From assembly GCF_031157255.1 (NCBI RefSeq), contig NZ_JAVIFX010000001.1, positions 124,001 through 188,000 on the forward strand: 64,000 bases of DNA, written 5' to 3'. The number at the start of each line of letters is the position of its first letter. The stretch's first letter is position 1. This DNA is from Bradyrhizobium sp. LHD-71 (GTDB taxonomy: Bacteria > Pseudomonadota > Alphaproteobacteria > Rhizobiales > Xanthobacteraceae). The position numbers and the translations under genes are program-made. Shown here piece by piece: positions 18,144 through 27,275 of the stretch. The notes below the pieces were generated by a model, which saw only the letters and a list, made by a program, of their open reading frames with translations, did not search any database and was not told the origin of the DNA.

Positions 18144-18920
18144 ATGTCGATCGATCTCGAAGTCGACAAGGACGGCATCGCGACCGTCACCATCAATCGC
18201 GCCGAAGTGCATAACGCGCTCGACGCCGAGCACTACACTGCCATCTCCAATGCCTGGAAGACCGTGCGTGACGACCCGCAGATCCGCTGCGCGATCATCA
18301 CCGGCGCGGGCGACAAGGCTTTCAGCGCCGGCGCCGACATCAAAAACTTCCTGACCATGAAGCAGAACTGGTCCGACGTGTGGCTCACGCAGAAGGATCA
18401 GCTGCTCAACCGTGGCCTCGAGGTGTGGAAACCCATCATCGCGGCGGTGAACGGCTTCTGCGTGGGGGGCGGCATGACGATGCTGTTTGCAACCGACATC
18501 CGCGTCGCATCGGAGCATGCGACGTTCGGTCTTTCGGAGGTCAAGCGCGGCATCATCGCCGGTAACGGCGGCACGCAGCGCACCTTGCAGCAATTGCCGT
18601 GGTGCATCGGCATGGAAATGCTGCTGACCGGTGATCCGATCGACGCGAAGACCGCCGAGCGCTGGGGCCTGATCAACAAGGTGGTGGCGCACAAGGATCT
18701 GATGACTTCGGCGCGCGAATATGCCGCCCGCATCGCCGCCAATGCACCGCTCGCCGTGCAGGCGGCGAAGGAGCTCGCCGTGCGCTCACGCGATACCGAC
18801 ATCAACACGGGCTTGCGCATCGAGCAGCTGATCGGGCGCATGTTGCGCGAGACCGAAGACGCCAAGGAAGGCCCGAAGGCCTTCCGCGAGAAGCGCAAAC
18901 CTAATTTCAAGGGGAACTGA
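18144..18920 (+). CDS. Enoyl-CoA hydratase/isomerase family protein
   Basis: 258-residue crotonase-fold enzyme, probably hydrating the enoyl-CoA made by the preceding dehydrogenase. The oxyanion-hole segments (FSAGADIKNF and GFCVGGGMTM) and both Glu candidates of true hydratases (SEVKRG and MEMLLTGD) are present, favouring hydratase over other crotonase reactions. GGGAGGGAGCC precedes the ATG. The distance from the dehydrogenase is enlarged by the 49-bp palindrome. It ends just before the thiolase-like gene. Confidence 0.9.
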   Translation: MSIDLEVDKDGIATVTINRAEVHNALDAEHYTAISNAWKTVRDDPQIRCAIITGAGDKAFSAGADIKNFLTMKQNWSDVWLTQKDQLLNRGLEVWKPIIAAVNGFCVGGGMTMLFATDIRVASEHATFGLSEVKRGIIAGNGGTQRTLQQLPWCIGMEMLLTGDPIDAKTAERWGLINKVVAHKDLMTSAREYAARIAANAPLAVQAAKELAVRSRDTDINTGLRIEQLIGRMLRETEDAKEGPKAFREKRKPNFKGN

Positions 18921-18921
18921 G

Positions 18922-20058
18922 ATGACGACCAATCTCAGCGGCAAATCCGTCATCGCCGGCATCGGCGCGACGAAATTCGGCGCCCTGCCCGGCCGCAGCA
19001 CGATCTCGATGAACGTCGAGGCGATCCGCAAGGCGTTGCAGGACGCCGGCGTCGAGAAGGACGCCGTGGACGCGCTGTGGGTGAAGTGCCCCACGTCGAA
19101 ATTCGAACTGATGTACGGCCAGAAGATCGCCGAAGCGACCGGCCTGCAGCCGCGGATCGGCGGCGTGTGGGATCAGGGCGGCGCCTCCAACATCATGATG
19201 ATCTCGTATGCGGCGATGGCGATCGAGGCCGGCCAATGCGAGATCGCGGTGATCTGCTTTGCCGACAATCCAAAGACCGGATCGGCGGCGAGCTACAGTC
19301 GCCCGCGCGGCGACGATGCGCTCTACGGCTGGTTCGCGACCCTTTCCTCCTACGCGATGATCGCGCGCAGGCACATGGGTGAACTCGGCACCAGGCGGGA
19401 GGACCTCGGCGCGGTCGCGGTAGCCTCACGCCGGCATGGTGCGCAGAACCCGAATGCGCAACTGCGCAAAGCCCTCACGCTCGACGAATACATGGCGCTG
19501 CCGCCGATGGTGGCGCCGTTCTGTCGCGACGATTGCGCGCTGGTCTCGGACGGCGCCGGCGCAGTCGTGGTCATGAGCGCTGAGCGTGCGAAGAAGATGG
19601 GCGTGAAAAAGCCGGTGCCGATCCTCGGCTTCGGCCACGGCCAGACCTCGTGGGAGGTGGCGCAGCGACCGGATATGACCTCGACGCAGGCGAAGATCGC
19701 CGCCGAAACGGCCTTCAAGATGGCCGGACTCAGCCGAAAGGACATCGACGTGGCGCAGATCTATGACTGCTTCACCATCACCGTCCTCATGACGCTCGAG
19801 GACTACGGGTTTGCCAAGAGGGGCCAGATCGGCGACTTCGTGAAGGGCGGCAATATCGAGATCGGCGGCGAACTGCCGGTGAATACGTCCGGCGGACTGT
19901 TGTCGGAGACCGGCATGCCCGGCATGCAGCTCATCCACGAGGGCGTGCGGCAGATGCGCGGAGAAGCCACATTGCAAGTCAAGAACGCCAAGCATTGCAT
20001 CATCAGCAATCAGGGAGGAGTGATGCACACCCATGCATCGCTGATTTTGGGCCAATGA
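18922..20058 (+). CDS. Thiolase-like (SCP2-type) protein lacking the N-terminal nucleophilic Cys
   Basis: 378-residue thiolase-fold protein. Where degradative and biosynthetic thiolases have their nucleophilic Cys, this one reads WDQGGASN (Gln85-Asn90). The C-terminal half keeps Cys in KHCIISNQGG and His in GGVMHTH. Known families with this layout pair with a DUF35 OB-fold protein; the steroid side-chain Ltp2 proteins act as retro-aldolases rather than thiolases. The next gene is exactly such a DUF35 partner, overlapping by ATGA. I infer C-C cleavage of a beta-hydroxyacyl-CoA or an atypical thiolysis at the end of this pathway. Confidence 0.85.
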   Translation: MTTNLSGKSVIAGIGATKFGALPGRSTISMNVEAIRKALQDAGVEKDAVDALWVKCPTSKFELMYGQKIAEATGLQPRIGGVWDQGGASNIMMISYAAMAIEAGQCEIAVICFADNPKTGSAASYSRPRGDDALYGWFATLSSYAMIARRHMGELGTRREDLGAVAVASRRHGAQNPNAQLRKALTLDEYMALPPMVAPFCRDDCALVSDGAGAVVVMSAERAKKMGVKKPVPILGFGHGQTSWEVAQRPDMTSTQAKIAAETAFKMAGLSRKDIDVAQIYDCFTITVLMTLEDYGFAKRGQIGDFVKGGNIEIGGELPVNTSGGLLSETGMPGMQLIHEGVRQMRGEATLQVKNAKHCIISNQGGVMHTHASLILGQ

Positions 20059-20486
20059 ACGCAACCGTACAGACCGCAACCAAGCCGAAAGCCACGCTTC
20101 CCGATCCGGATATCAACGAGGTCTCGAAGCAGTATTGGGATGCGCTCGCCAAGGGCAAGCTGACCTTCCAGCACTGCCGCAAATGCAACAACAACTGGCT
20201 GCCGGCGCGCGGCGAGTGCCCGAGGTGCCTCGAGGCAGACTGGGCATGGCATGAGGCCTCCGGCAAAGCCAAGCTGATCAGCTGGGTAGTCTTCCACCGG
20301 GCGTTTCACCCGGCATTCGAGGAGCGCCTGCCCTACAACGTGGCGGTTGTAGAACTTGCCGAAGGCCCGCGCATGATCACCAACATCGTCATCGACGACG
20401 CCGAAAAACTTGTTATCGACCAGCCGCTCACCTTTGTACCCGCCGAGGAACAAGGGCACGGCATTGCACGCTTCAAGCCGGCCTGA
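20055..20486 (+). CDS. DUF35 OB-fold protein with rubredoxin-like zinc ribbon
   Basis: 143-residue protein with a Zn ribbon (Cys41, Cys44, Cys55, Cys58 in CRKCN and CPRCL) followed by an OB fold (LISWVVFHRAFHPAF, YNVAVVELAEGPRM). DUF35 proteins bind thiolase-like partners and help hold the acyl-CoA. The ATG overlaps the thiolase stop, so stoichiometric synthesis of a complex is likely. The frame is open back to 19995, but that part is the shadow of the thiolase-like gene. Confidence 0.9.
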   Translation: MNATVQTATKPKATLPDPDINEVSKQYWDALAKGKLTFQHCRKCNNNWLPARGECPRCLEADWAWHEASGKAKLISWVVFHRAFHPAFEERLPYNVAVVELAEGPRMITNIVIDDAEKLVIDQPLTFVPAEEQGHGIARFKPA

Positions 20487-20519
20487 CGGCCTGCGATTTA
20501 AGGACCTGAGGACAACATC

Positions 20520-21494
20520 ATGAAGATCTTTTCGCTGGTTAGACGGTCGCTGCCCGCGGTCGCTCTGGCCCTTGCGGCGTTTGGCGCGCAGGCACAGGAC
20601 AATTATCCCAACCGGGCAATCCGGCTGATCGTGCCCTACACGCCGGGCGCATCGACCGACGCGATCTCGCGCGCGTTCGCCGACGAAGCGAGCAAAGTGA
20701 TCGGCCAGCCGATCGTCGTCGAGAACCGTGGCGGCGCGGGTACAGCGATAGGAACGCAGACCGCGCGGAATGCGCCGGCCGATGGCTACACCCTGCTGTT
20801 CGGCTCGGGCACCATGATCTCAACGATGCTGGCACTCAAGGAGCCAGGCTACACGATGAAGGACTTCACGCCGGTGACGATGCTCGGCGACCAGTACTAC
20901 GTCCTGTTGATTCCGAAAGCACTGCCGGTCACAAACGCCAAGGAGTTCGTCGAATACGCCAAGAAAAACCCGTCGAAGATGAACTACGGCATGCTCGGCC
21001 AGGGTTCGCCTTCGCACGTGCTGGCCGACCGGTTCGCGCGCTCTGCCAACTTCCAATGGCAGGACATCGCCTTCCGCGGCGGTACGCCGACGCTGACGGC
21101 GCTCATGAGCAATGACGTGCAGGGCTATTTCGCGACGCAGACCTTCGCGACGACCTACCTCAACTCGGACAAGGTCCGGCTGCTGGCAATCGGCGCCGAA
21201 GAGCGTGGCGAATTTCTTCCCGACGTCCCGACGTTCAAGGAGCTCGGCTATAATGGCGTCGTCGAGCAGGGCTGGTACGCGTTGTTCGTCCGCTCGGAGA
21301 CGCCGAAGGAAATCGTCGAGAAGCTCCGAAAGGTGTCGGCCGAGGTGATGGCGTCCGCGGCAATGAAAGGACACCTGAAAACGATCGGTTTGTCGCCCTA
21401 CAAAGGCACGATGGATTCGTTCCTGAAGAATCTCGACGTCGAGATCAAGCAGAAGGCCGAGGAGACCAAGCGGCTCGGCATCGTGCCGCAGTAG
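20520..21494 (+). CDS. TTT-family (Bug/TctC) periplasmic solute receptor 1
   Basis: 324-residue exported binding protein with signal peptide MKIFSLVRRSLPAVALALAA and mature start near QDNYPNRAIRLIV. Bug-fold hallmarks: PYTPGASTDAISR, VVENRGGAGTAIG, ADGYTLLFG and a VPTFKELGY strand. It is the most divergent of the six receptors here: it lacks the PFTPGG motif found in the others and is the only one followed directly by a strong terminator, so it belongs to the catabolic operon transcript rather than to the downstream receptors. Confidence 0.9.
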   Translation: MKIFSLVRRSLPAVALALAAFGAQAQDNYPNRAIRLIVPYTPGASTDAISRAFADEASKVIGQPIVVENRGGAGTAIGTQTARNAPADGYTLLFGSGTMISTMLALKEPGYTMKDFTPVTMLGDQYYVLLIPKALPVTNAKEFVEYAKKNPSKMNYGMLGQGSPSHVLADRFARSANFQWQDIAFRGGTPTLTALMSNDVQGYFATQTFATTYLNSDKVRLLAIGAEERGEFLPDVPTFKELGYNGVVEQGWYALFVRSETPKEIVEKLRKVSAEVMASAAMKGHLKTIGLSPYKGTMDSFLKNLDVEIKQKAEETKRLGIVPQ

Positions 21495-21560
21495 CGCCCG
21501 ATGCCCCTCGCGTCGCATTCGGAACGGGTGTCCGAACCAGTGCGACACGGTTTGCCTTTG

Positions 21561-21589
21561 AGGCCCGCGCCAAGCGCGGGCCTTTTTTT
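21561..21589 (+). terminator. Intrinsic terminator ending the catabolic operon
   Basis: A perfect 10-bp stem AGGCCCGCGC (21561-21570) with GCGCGGGCCT (21574-21583), loop CAA, followed by T7. It separates receptor 1 and the CoA-transferase operon from receptors 2-6. Confidence 0.93.
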
Positions 21590-21696
21590 GTATTGCGCCG
21601 CGAAATTGATGTTACGCCGCCGCGCGCCCGCTTGCCGAACGCCGTAAGCACGTTAGTCTCATAAAAAAATGCAAAATCATTCAAGGGAGGATCGAG

Positions 21697-22665
21697 ATGA
21701 GACTGACGACGTCGTGCGCCGTGTTCGTTGCCGCCGTGCTCGCCACCGGCGCCTTCGCCCAGGACTATCCCTCGCGTCCCCTCACCTATGTGGTGCCGTT
21801 TACGCCAGGCGGCGTGACGGACAACGGCGCGCGCATGATCGCCAAGGTGCTCTCCGAGAAGATCGCTCAACCGGTGATCGTCGAGAACAAGCCCGGCGCG
21901 GGCGGCATCGTCGGCGCAGAATACGTCGCACAGGCAAAGCCCGACGGCTACACGTTCATGTACACATCGAGCGGCCCGGTCGGCGCCTTTGCTTATCGCT
22001 ACAAGAAGCTGTCATTCGATCCCTTCACCGCGTTCACGCCAGTGCACGGCATGGCCTTCTCGCCGATGATCGCGGTCGTGAACGCCAATGCCCCCTACAA
22101 GACCTTCCGGGAGCTGATCGCCTACGCCAAGCAGAAGCCCGAAAGCATCAACTACTATTCGACCGGACCGGGCTCCTCAAACCATCTCGTCTCCGAGCTG
22201 CTGATGAGGACCGGCGGCTTCAAGATGACGCAAGTCCCTTACAAAGGCTCGTCGCCGGCAATGACCGATCTCCTCGCCGGCGTCATCCAAGTCGTGTGGG
22301 AATATCCGGTGGTGCTGAAGCCATTGCTGGATGCCGGCAAGATCCGCGCAATCGGCATCACCAGCGACCAGCGGATGCCGCTGCTGCCGGAGATTCCGAC
22401 CTTCGTCGAACAGGGATTCTCCGATGCAGTCTTCACCGGTTGGGCGATCATCTCCGTTCCGGCCGGCACGCCGCAGCCGATCGTCGACAAGCTTGCGAAA
22501 GCCTATAGCTCAACGCTCGATGACCCCACGATCCGGAAATACTTCCACGATCAGGGCGCTGGCATCCTGCAGGGGTATGCCGGCGAGAAGCTGCGCAGTT
22601 TCATCGACGCGGAGAACGTCAAATACAAAGACCTGATCACGCGCGCAGGTGTCGAACCTGAGTGA
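21697..22665 (+). CDS. TTT-family periplasmic solute receptor 2
   Basis: 322-residue exported receptor: signal peptide MRLTTSCAVFVAAVLATGAFA, then QDYPSRPLTYVVPFTPGGVTD, VIVENKPGAGGIVGAEY and KPDGYTFMY. The two Bug-fold loops that usually hold the ligand carboxylate are intact. GGGAGG lies 6 bases before the ATG. First gene after the terminator at 21561-21589, so it needs its own promoter. Receptors 2-6 resemble one another more than they resemble receptor 1. Confidence 0.92.
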   Translation: MRLTTSCAVFVAAVLATGAFAQDYPSRPLTYVVPFTPGGVTDNGARMIAKVLSEKIAQPVIVENKPGAGGIVGAEYVAQAKPDGYTFMYTSSGPVGAFAYRYKKLSFDPFTAFTPVHGMAFSPMIAVVNANAPYKTFRELIAYAKQKPESINYYSTGPGSSNHLVSELLMRTGGFKMTQVPYKGSSPAMTDLLAGVIQVVWEYPVVLKPLLDAGKIRAIGITSDQRMPLLPEIPTFVEQGFSDAVFTGWAIISVPAGTPQPIVDKLAKAYSSTLDDPTIRKYFHDQGAGILQGYAGEKLRSFIDAENVKYKDLITRAGVEPE

Positions 22666-22710
22666 GCACGGCAACCAAGCCGACCGAAAAGACCGCAGGG
22701 AGAACTTTCA

Positions 22711-23685
22711 ATGAAGATCGCTCAGGTTCTGCTCACCGCATTGGCGGCGTTCGGCTTGGCAACGACCGCCTCGGCCCAGCAGGATTATCCGAACAGGCCG
22801 ATCACCTGGGTGGTGCCGTTCACGCCGGCGGGCCAGGCCGACACTGCAGCGCGCGTGCTGGCAAAGGTCTTCGGCGACAAGATCGGGCAGCAGATCGTCA
22901 TCGATAATCGGCCCGGAGCCGGCGGCATCATCGGCGCGGAAATGGTCATGAACGCCAAACCGGACGGCTACACGATTTTCTACGGCTCGTCCGGGCCGAT
23001 GGGTATCTTGCCGAAGCTGCACAAGAACCTCTCCTACGATCCGGTGAAAAACTTCGTGCCGATCGCCGCGGTCGCGGTCTCCCCGCTGGTGCTCCTCATT
23101 CCTCCCGGCAAGCCGTACAAAACCTTCAAGGAATTCGTCGATTACGCGCGCAAGAATCCTGAGAAGCTCACCTTCTCGTCGGTTGGCATTGGCAGCACGC
23201 AGCATCTGGGCGGCGAAATGCTGTCGATCGCCATCGGCAGCAAGATGGTGCACGTCCCCTACAAGGGTTCGGCGCCGGCGGTGCTCGACCTGATGGCCGG
23301 CCGCATCGACGTTGCGTTCGACAACTATGCTCCGAACAAGGGACATATCGACGCCGGCAAGATGATTCCGATCGGCGTCGCCGCAGAAAAGCGCCTGACC
23401 TCGCTGCCCGACGTTCCGACACTGGGCGAACTCGAATTTCCCGAAGTCGTGATGGCATCATGGTCGAGCCTCGCCGCGCCTGCCGGCACGCCGGCGCCGG
23501 TGGTCGACAAGATCGCAAACGTCATGGTGGAGACGATGGCCGATCCGGGCGTGCAGAAATTCTACAACGATGCCGGCTCGACGATCCTTGACAAGCGCGT
23601 CAAGGACAAGGCCCGGGAGTTCTACATCAGTGAAGGCAACAAATTTAAGCTGCTGATCGAGAAGTCAGGCGCAACGGCGGAGTAA
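22711..23685 (+). CDS. TTT-family periplasmic solute receptor 3
   Basis: 324-residue exported receptor with signal peptide MKIAQVLLTALAAFGLATTASA and mature QQDYPNRPITWVVPFTPAG. The usual GGVTD is GQADT here (PFTPAGQADTAAR), a change in the first ligand-contacting loop that may alter specificity. The second loop NRPGAGGIIGAE and KPDGYTIFYG are kept. GGGAGA precedes the ATG. It starts 45 bases after receptor 2. Confidence 0.92.
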   Translation: MKIAQVLLTALAAFGLATTASAQQDYPNRPITWVVPFTPAGQADTAARVLAKVFGDKIGQQIVIDNRPGAGGIIGAEMVMNAKPDGYTIFYGSSGPMGILPKLHKNLSYDPVKNFVPIAAVAVSPLVLLIPPGKPYKTFKEFVDYARKNPEKLTFSSVGIGSTQHLGGEMLSIAIGSKMVHVPYKGSAPAVLDLMAGRIDVAFDNYAPNKGHIDAGKMIPIGVAAEKRLTSLPDVPTLGELEFPEVVMASWSSLAAPAGTPAPVVDKIANVMVETMADPGVQKFYNDAGSTILDKRVKDKAREFYISEGNKFKLLIEKSGATAE

Positions 23686-23842
23686 AGCCGCCAGCAATGC
23701 CCTGAGGCGACATCTCGACGCGCAGATTTCGGCCGCGCGGACGATTGCCGCGGCCCCGCCCCACATCGTAAAACCCGACCGGCGGCGCATTTCGTAGCGC
23801 CGCTGGAAACGTTACCAAAATGAAAGAAACAGGACTTTTGCA

Positions 23843-24814
23843 ATGAATTTCAAGAAGACGCTGGCCGGCGCCTTGCTCTCCACGCTCGTCATATCCGCAG
23901 CGTCCGCCGAGGACTTTCCGAGCCGCGCGGTCACCTGGGTTATTCCCTTCACGCCGGGCGGTGTGACCGACACCGGCGCCCGCGTCGTTGCCAAGGCCTT
24001 CTCCGAAACGCTTGGCCAGCCGGTGATCGTCGAGAACAGGGGTGGCGCCGGCGGCATCGTTGGTACCGAATACGTGGCACAGTCGAAGCCTGACGGCTAC
24101 ACGGTGCTGTACGGCTCCTCCGGACCGATGGCGACCAACCCTTACCTCTACAAGAAGATCTCGTACGATCCGGTGAAGTCGTTCTCGCTCATCCACACCA
24201 TGTCCGAGTCACCGCTCATCATGGTCGTTAACGCCAACACCCCGTACAAGACCGTGGCTGAATTCGTGGCGTTCGCAAAGAAGAACCCCGGCAAGATCAA
24301 CTTCGGCTCCGCCGGCGCCGGCACCGCCACCCACCTGGTCGGCGAACTGTTGCAGAAGGAAGCCGATATCAAACTGGCACACATCCCTTACAAGGGTTCA
24401 TCGCCGGAGATAGTCGACCTCCTGGCGGGTGTGCTTGATGTCGCCTTCGACTATGCGGTCGTGGTCAAGCCGCACATCGAATCCGGCAAGCTGCGCACCC
24501 TGGCGGTCACCAGCGATCAGCGGATGAAGGTGCTGCCGAACGTGCCGACGTTGAAAGAGTCCGGCTATCCTGGCGCGGTGCTGGCGGGATGGTCGACGCT
24601 CGTCGCAGCAGCCGGCACGCCGCAGCCTGTCGTCGACAAGCTCGCGAAGGCCTTCGGCGAAGCGTTGAAGAAGCCGGACGTCGTCGCCTACTTCGAAGGC
24701 AACGGTTCGGCGGTCATGCCGCCGCTGACGGGCGAAAAGTTGACGAAATTCATTGTCGACGAGAACGCCAAGTTCAAAATGCTGGTCGAAAAATCCGGAG
24801 CGACCGCGGAATAA
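23843..24814 (+). CDS. TTT-family periplasmic solute receptor 4
   Basis: 323-residue exported receptor: signal peptide MNFKKTLAGALLSTLVISAASA, mature EDFPSRAVTWVIPFTPGGVTD, second loop VIVENRGGAGGIVGTEY, and KPDGYTVLYGSSGP. It follows receptor 3 after 157 bases and precedes receptor 5 by 63. Canonical loops suggest a carboxylate ligand like receptors 2 and 5. Confidence 0.92.
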   Translation: MNFKKTLAGALLSTLVISAASAEDFPSRAVTWVIPFTPGGVTDTGARVVAKAFSETLGQPVIVENRGGAGGIVGTEYVAQSKPDGYTVLYGSSGPMATNPYLYKKISYDPVKSFSLIHTMSESPLIMVVNANTPYKTVAEFVAFAKKNPGKINFGSAGAGTATHLVGELLQKEADIKLAHIPYKGSSPEIVDLLAGVLDVAFDYAVVVKPHIESGKLRTLAVTSDQRMKVLPNVPTLKESGYPGAVLAGWSTLVAAAGTPQPVVDKLAKAFGEALKKPDVVAYFEGNGSAVMPPLTGEKLTKFIVDENAKFKMLVEKSGATAE

Positions 24815-24877
24815 CAGAACAAAATTCAACAAATTTCAGTGACGGCCGCAAGCAAAGCGGCTGGGAGGAACCTCAGA

Positions 24878-25855
24878 ATGAGAACGATGATCAAGCTCGG
24901 CGCTGCGCTGCTCGCCGTGGCATTCACGGCCGTGGGCGCGCAGGCTCAGCAGCAGGACTATCCGAACCGGCCGATCACCTGGGTGGTGCCGTTCGGCGCC
25001 GGCGGGGTGACCGACAACTCGGCCCGCTTCGTCGCAAAGGTCCTGTCTGAGAAGATCGGTCAGGCCGTGATCGTCGAAAACAAGCCTGGCGCCGGCGGCA
25101 TCGTCGGCGCCGAATACGTCGCCCAGTCGAAGCCCGACGGCTACACGATGCTGTACGCCTCATCCGGCCCGATGGCGACATTCGTCTCGCTCTACAAGAA
25201 GCTGTCGTTCACGCCGCTGAAATCGTTCGTGCCGGTGAACGGCATGGGCGACTCGTCGCTGCTGCTGGTCGTCAACGCATCGCGTCCCTACAAGACAGTC
25301 GAGGAGTTCATCGACTATCTGAAGAAAAACCCTGGCAAGGTGAATTACGGCTCGGCCGGCGCCGGCACGGCACCTCACCTGATCGGTGAAATGTTCCAGA
25401 TAGCGACCGGCACCAGCATGGTGCACGTGCCTTACAAGGCATCCGCCAACCTCTATGCCGACCTCCTGTCGGGCACAATCGATGCGATCTTCGACTACAC
25501 CGTGGTGATGCGGCCGCACATCGAGACGGGCAAGATCATCCCGCTCGGCATTTCGCGCGAGGATCGGTTGAAGAGCTTCCCGAACGTGCCGACATTCAAG
25601 GAACGCGGCCTCGATGTCGTGCTTACGGCATGGTCGTCGATCGCAATGCCGATCGGCACGCCGCCGGAGATCGTCAACAAGATGTCGGCCGCTTTCGCCG
25701 AAACGAGCCGCGATCCGGCCGTGATCAAGTACAATGAGGAAAACGACTTCGGCAATCTTGGCCACATGGGACCTGACAAGCTCAAGGCCTTCTACATCAG
25801 CGAAACCGAGAAATTCAGAAAGCTGGTGGAAAAGGCCGGCGTAAGTCTCGATTAA
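24878..25855 (+). CDS. TTT-family periplasmic solute receptor 5
   Basis: 325-residue exported receptor. The start at 24878 was chosen for GGGAGGAA 7 bases upstream and because it places the signal peptide (MRTMIKLGAALLAVAF) at the N-terminus. An in-frame ATG at 24839 is also open. The mature part begins QQQDYPNRPITWVVPFGAGGVTD, with VIVENKPGAGGIVGAEY and the unusual VPYKASANLYADLL where paralogues have VPYKGSSP. Confidence 0.92.
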   Translation: MRTMIKLGAALLAVAFTAVGAQAQQQDYPNRPITWVVPFGAGGVTDNSARFVAKVLSEKIGQAVIVENKPGAGGIVGAEYVAQSKPDGYTMLYASSGPMATFVSLYKKLSFTPLKSFVPVNGMGDSSLLLVVNASRPYKTVEEFIDYLKKNPGKVNYGSAGAGTAPHLIGEMFQIATGTSMVHVPYKASANLYADLLSGTIDAIFDYTVVMRPHIETGKIIPLGISREDRLKSFPNVPTFKERGLDVVLTAWSSIAMPIGTPPEIVNKMSAAFAETSRDPAVIKYNEENDFGNLGHMGPDKLKAFYISETEKFRKLVEKAGVSLD

Positions 25856-26181
25856 CATGTTGCATGGCGGCCCGCCGAACGCGCCACACACGGCCGGCTG
25901 CCACAGCAACTCTCCGTCAACTTGAGGCAGAGCGATTGACCTTCCACCTCATCGATGAAATGGAAACGATTCCAACCGTCGATCCGCGCAGGACTGGCCC
26001 TGTCTTGCTCCCCTGCGTGTTCCAATATTCGGACCAAAACTATTCGCATATCGAAACGCGATTGAGGCCTTGCCCATCCCCTCAATGGCCTTTAGCGTGC
26101 GGCGAATTTCGCCCCGCGAAAAGGGCTCTTACTGCGACGGGCGACATAGGCCGCGATCAACGCGGCAACCGGAGGACGTTG
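25856..26181. other. Largest gap inside the receptor cluster
   Basis: 326 bases without a gene. 25990-26060 is AT-richer and carries GGAAACGATTCC (25972-25983) and TTCGCATATCGAA (26042-26054), both partly palindromic. This is the likeliest place for a separate promoter for receptor 6 with tctBA. Confidence 0.45.
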
Positions 26182-27162
26182 ATGAAGTTTTGCTCGACCC
26201 TGGCGGCGTTTGCCGCGGCGACCTGCCTTGCCCTTGCAGGAACCAGCGCCGTTGCGGATACCTATCCCAGCAGGCCGATCACCTGGATTGTGCCGTTCAC
26301 GCCTGGCGGGATCACCGATAGCGGCGCGCGCATCATTGCGAAAGCGCTGAGCGAAAGGATCCGTCAGCCGGTGCTGGTCGAAAACCGCCCAGGCGCCGGC
26401 GGCGTTGTTGGCACCGAATTTGTCGCGAAGTCGAAACCGGACGGTTACACCATGGTGTACGGAACGGCAGGTACGATCGCGACCAACCCCGTCCTCTACA
26501 AGAATCTGTCGTTCGACACCCGCAAGGATCTGGTCGCGGTGCACGGCATGGCGGTGTCACCACCTGTGCTCGTCGCCAATCCGGAGAAGCCTTACAAGAC
26601 CGTCGCCGAGTTCATCGCTTACGCGAAGAAGAACCCGGAAAAGGTCAACTTCGCATCGGCCGGTGCCGGGACGACCACGCATCTTGCGGGCGAATTGTTC
26701 CAGCAAGTCACCGGCACCAAGCTGACGCATGTGCCCTACAAGGGCTCGGCACCAGCTCTTACTGACGTGATCGCGGGCGTCGCAGACGTCATCTTCGATT
26801 ATCCCGTCACCATCATCCCGCTGGCAGCCGCCGATAAGCTCCGGCCGCTGGCCACGCTGACGCCTCAACGTCTCGACGTTTTGCCCAATGTGCCGACGAT
26901 TGCCGAATCCGGTTATCCGGACGGAGAAATCAGTTCCTGGTCGGGCATCTTCGTCGCCAAGGACACGCCGCCGGATGTCGTCGCCAAGCTCGGGGCAGAA
27001 TTCGGCAAGGCACTTGAAGATCCGGCCGTCGCCAAGTACTTCGCAGACAACGGTCAGGTTCGTCTCGTCGGCTGGACGAAGGACAAGTTCGATCCCTTCA
27101 TCGACAAGGAAATGGTGAAGTGGAAGAAGCTGATCGAGGCGTCGGGCGCAAAAGCGTTCTGA
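26182..27162 (+). CDS. TTT-family periplasmic solute receptor 6, adjacent to tctBA
   Basis: 326-residue exported receptor: signal peptide MKFCSTLAAFAAATCLALAG, mature ADTYPSRPITWIVPFTPGGITD, VLVENRPGAGGVVGTEF and KPDGYTMVYGTAGT. The ATG at 26182 has GGAGGA 5 bases upstream; upstream in-frame codons are not coding-like. It directly precedes tctB and tctA, the usual order tctC-tctB-tctA, so it is the most likely cognate receptor of the membrane pair. A GC-rich hairpin (CCCCGGC 27179-27185, GCCGGGG 27202-27208) lies between it and tctB and could set relative expression. Confidence 0.92.
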   Translation: MKFCSTLAAFAAATCLALAGTSAVADTYPSRPITWIVPFTPGGITDSGARIIAKALSERIRQPVLVENRPGAGGVVGTEFVAKSKPDGYTMVYGTAGTIATNPVLYKNLSFDTRKDLVAVHGMAVSPPVLVANPEKPYKTVAEFIAYAKKNPEKVNFASAGAGTTTHLAGELFQQVTGTKLTHVPYKGSAPALTDVIAGVADVIFDYPVTIIPLAAADKLRPLATLTPQRLDVLPNVPTIAESGYPDGEISSWSGIFVAKDTPPDVVAKLGAEFGKALEDPAVAKYFADNGQVRLVGWTKDKFDPFIDKEMVKWKKLIEASGAKAF

Positions 27163-27275
27163 CGTGAAAAAGAAATCGCCCCGGCGTGCGCGGGCACGTA
27201 AGCCGGGGATGGTCTAGGGTATCGTTGCGCTCCGTCCAAGCGGAGTCCGGCGGTGAGTTCGAGGGGTGGTCACAA

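Noticed and set aside
16701-18692. 663-codon minus-strand open frame
   Set aside because: It is antisense to three well-supported genes; its composition reflects third-position GC bias and it has no recognisable domain.
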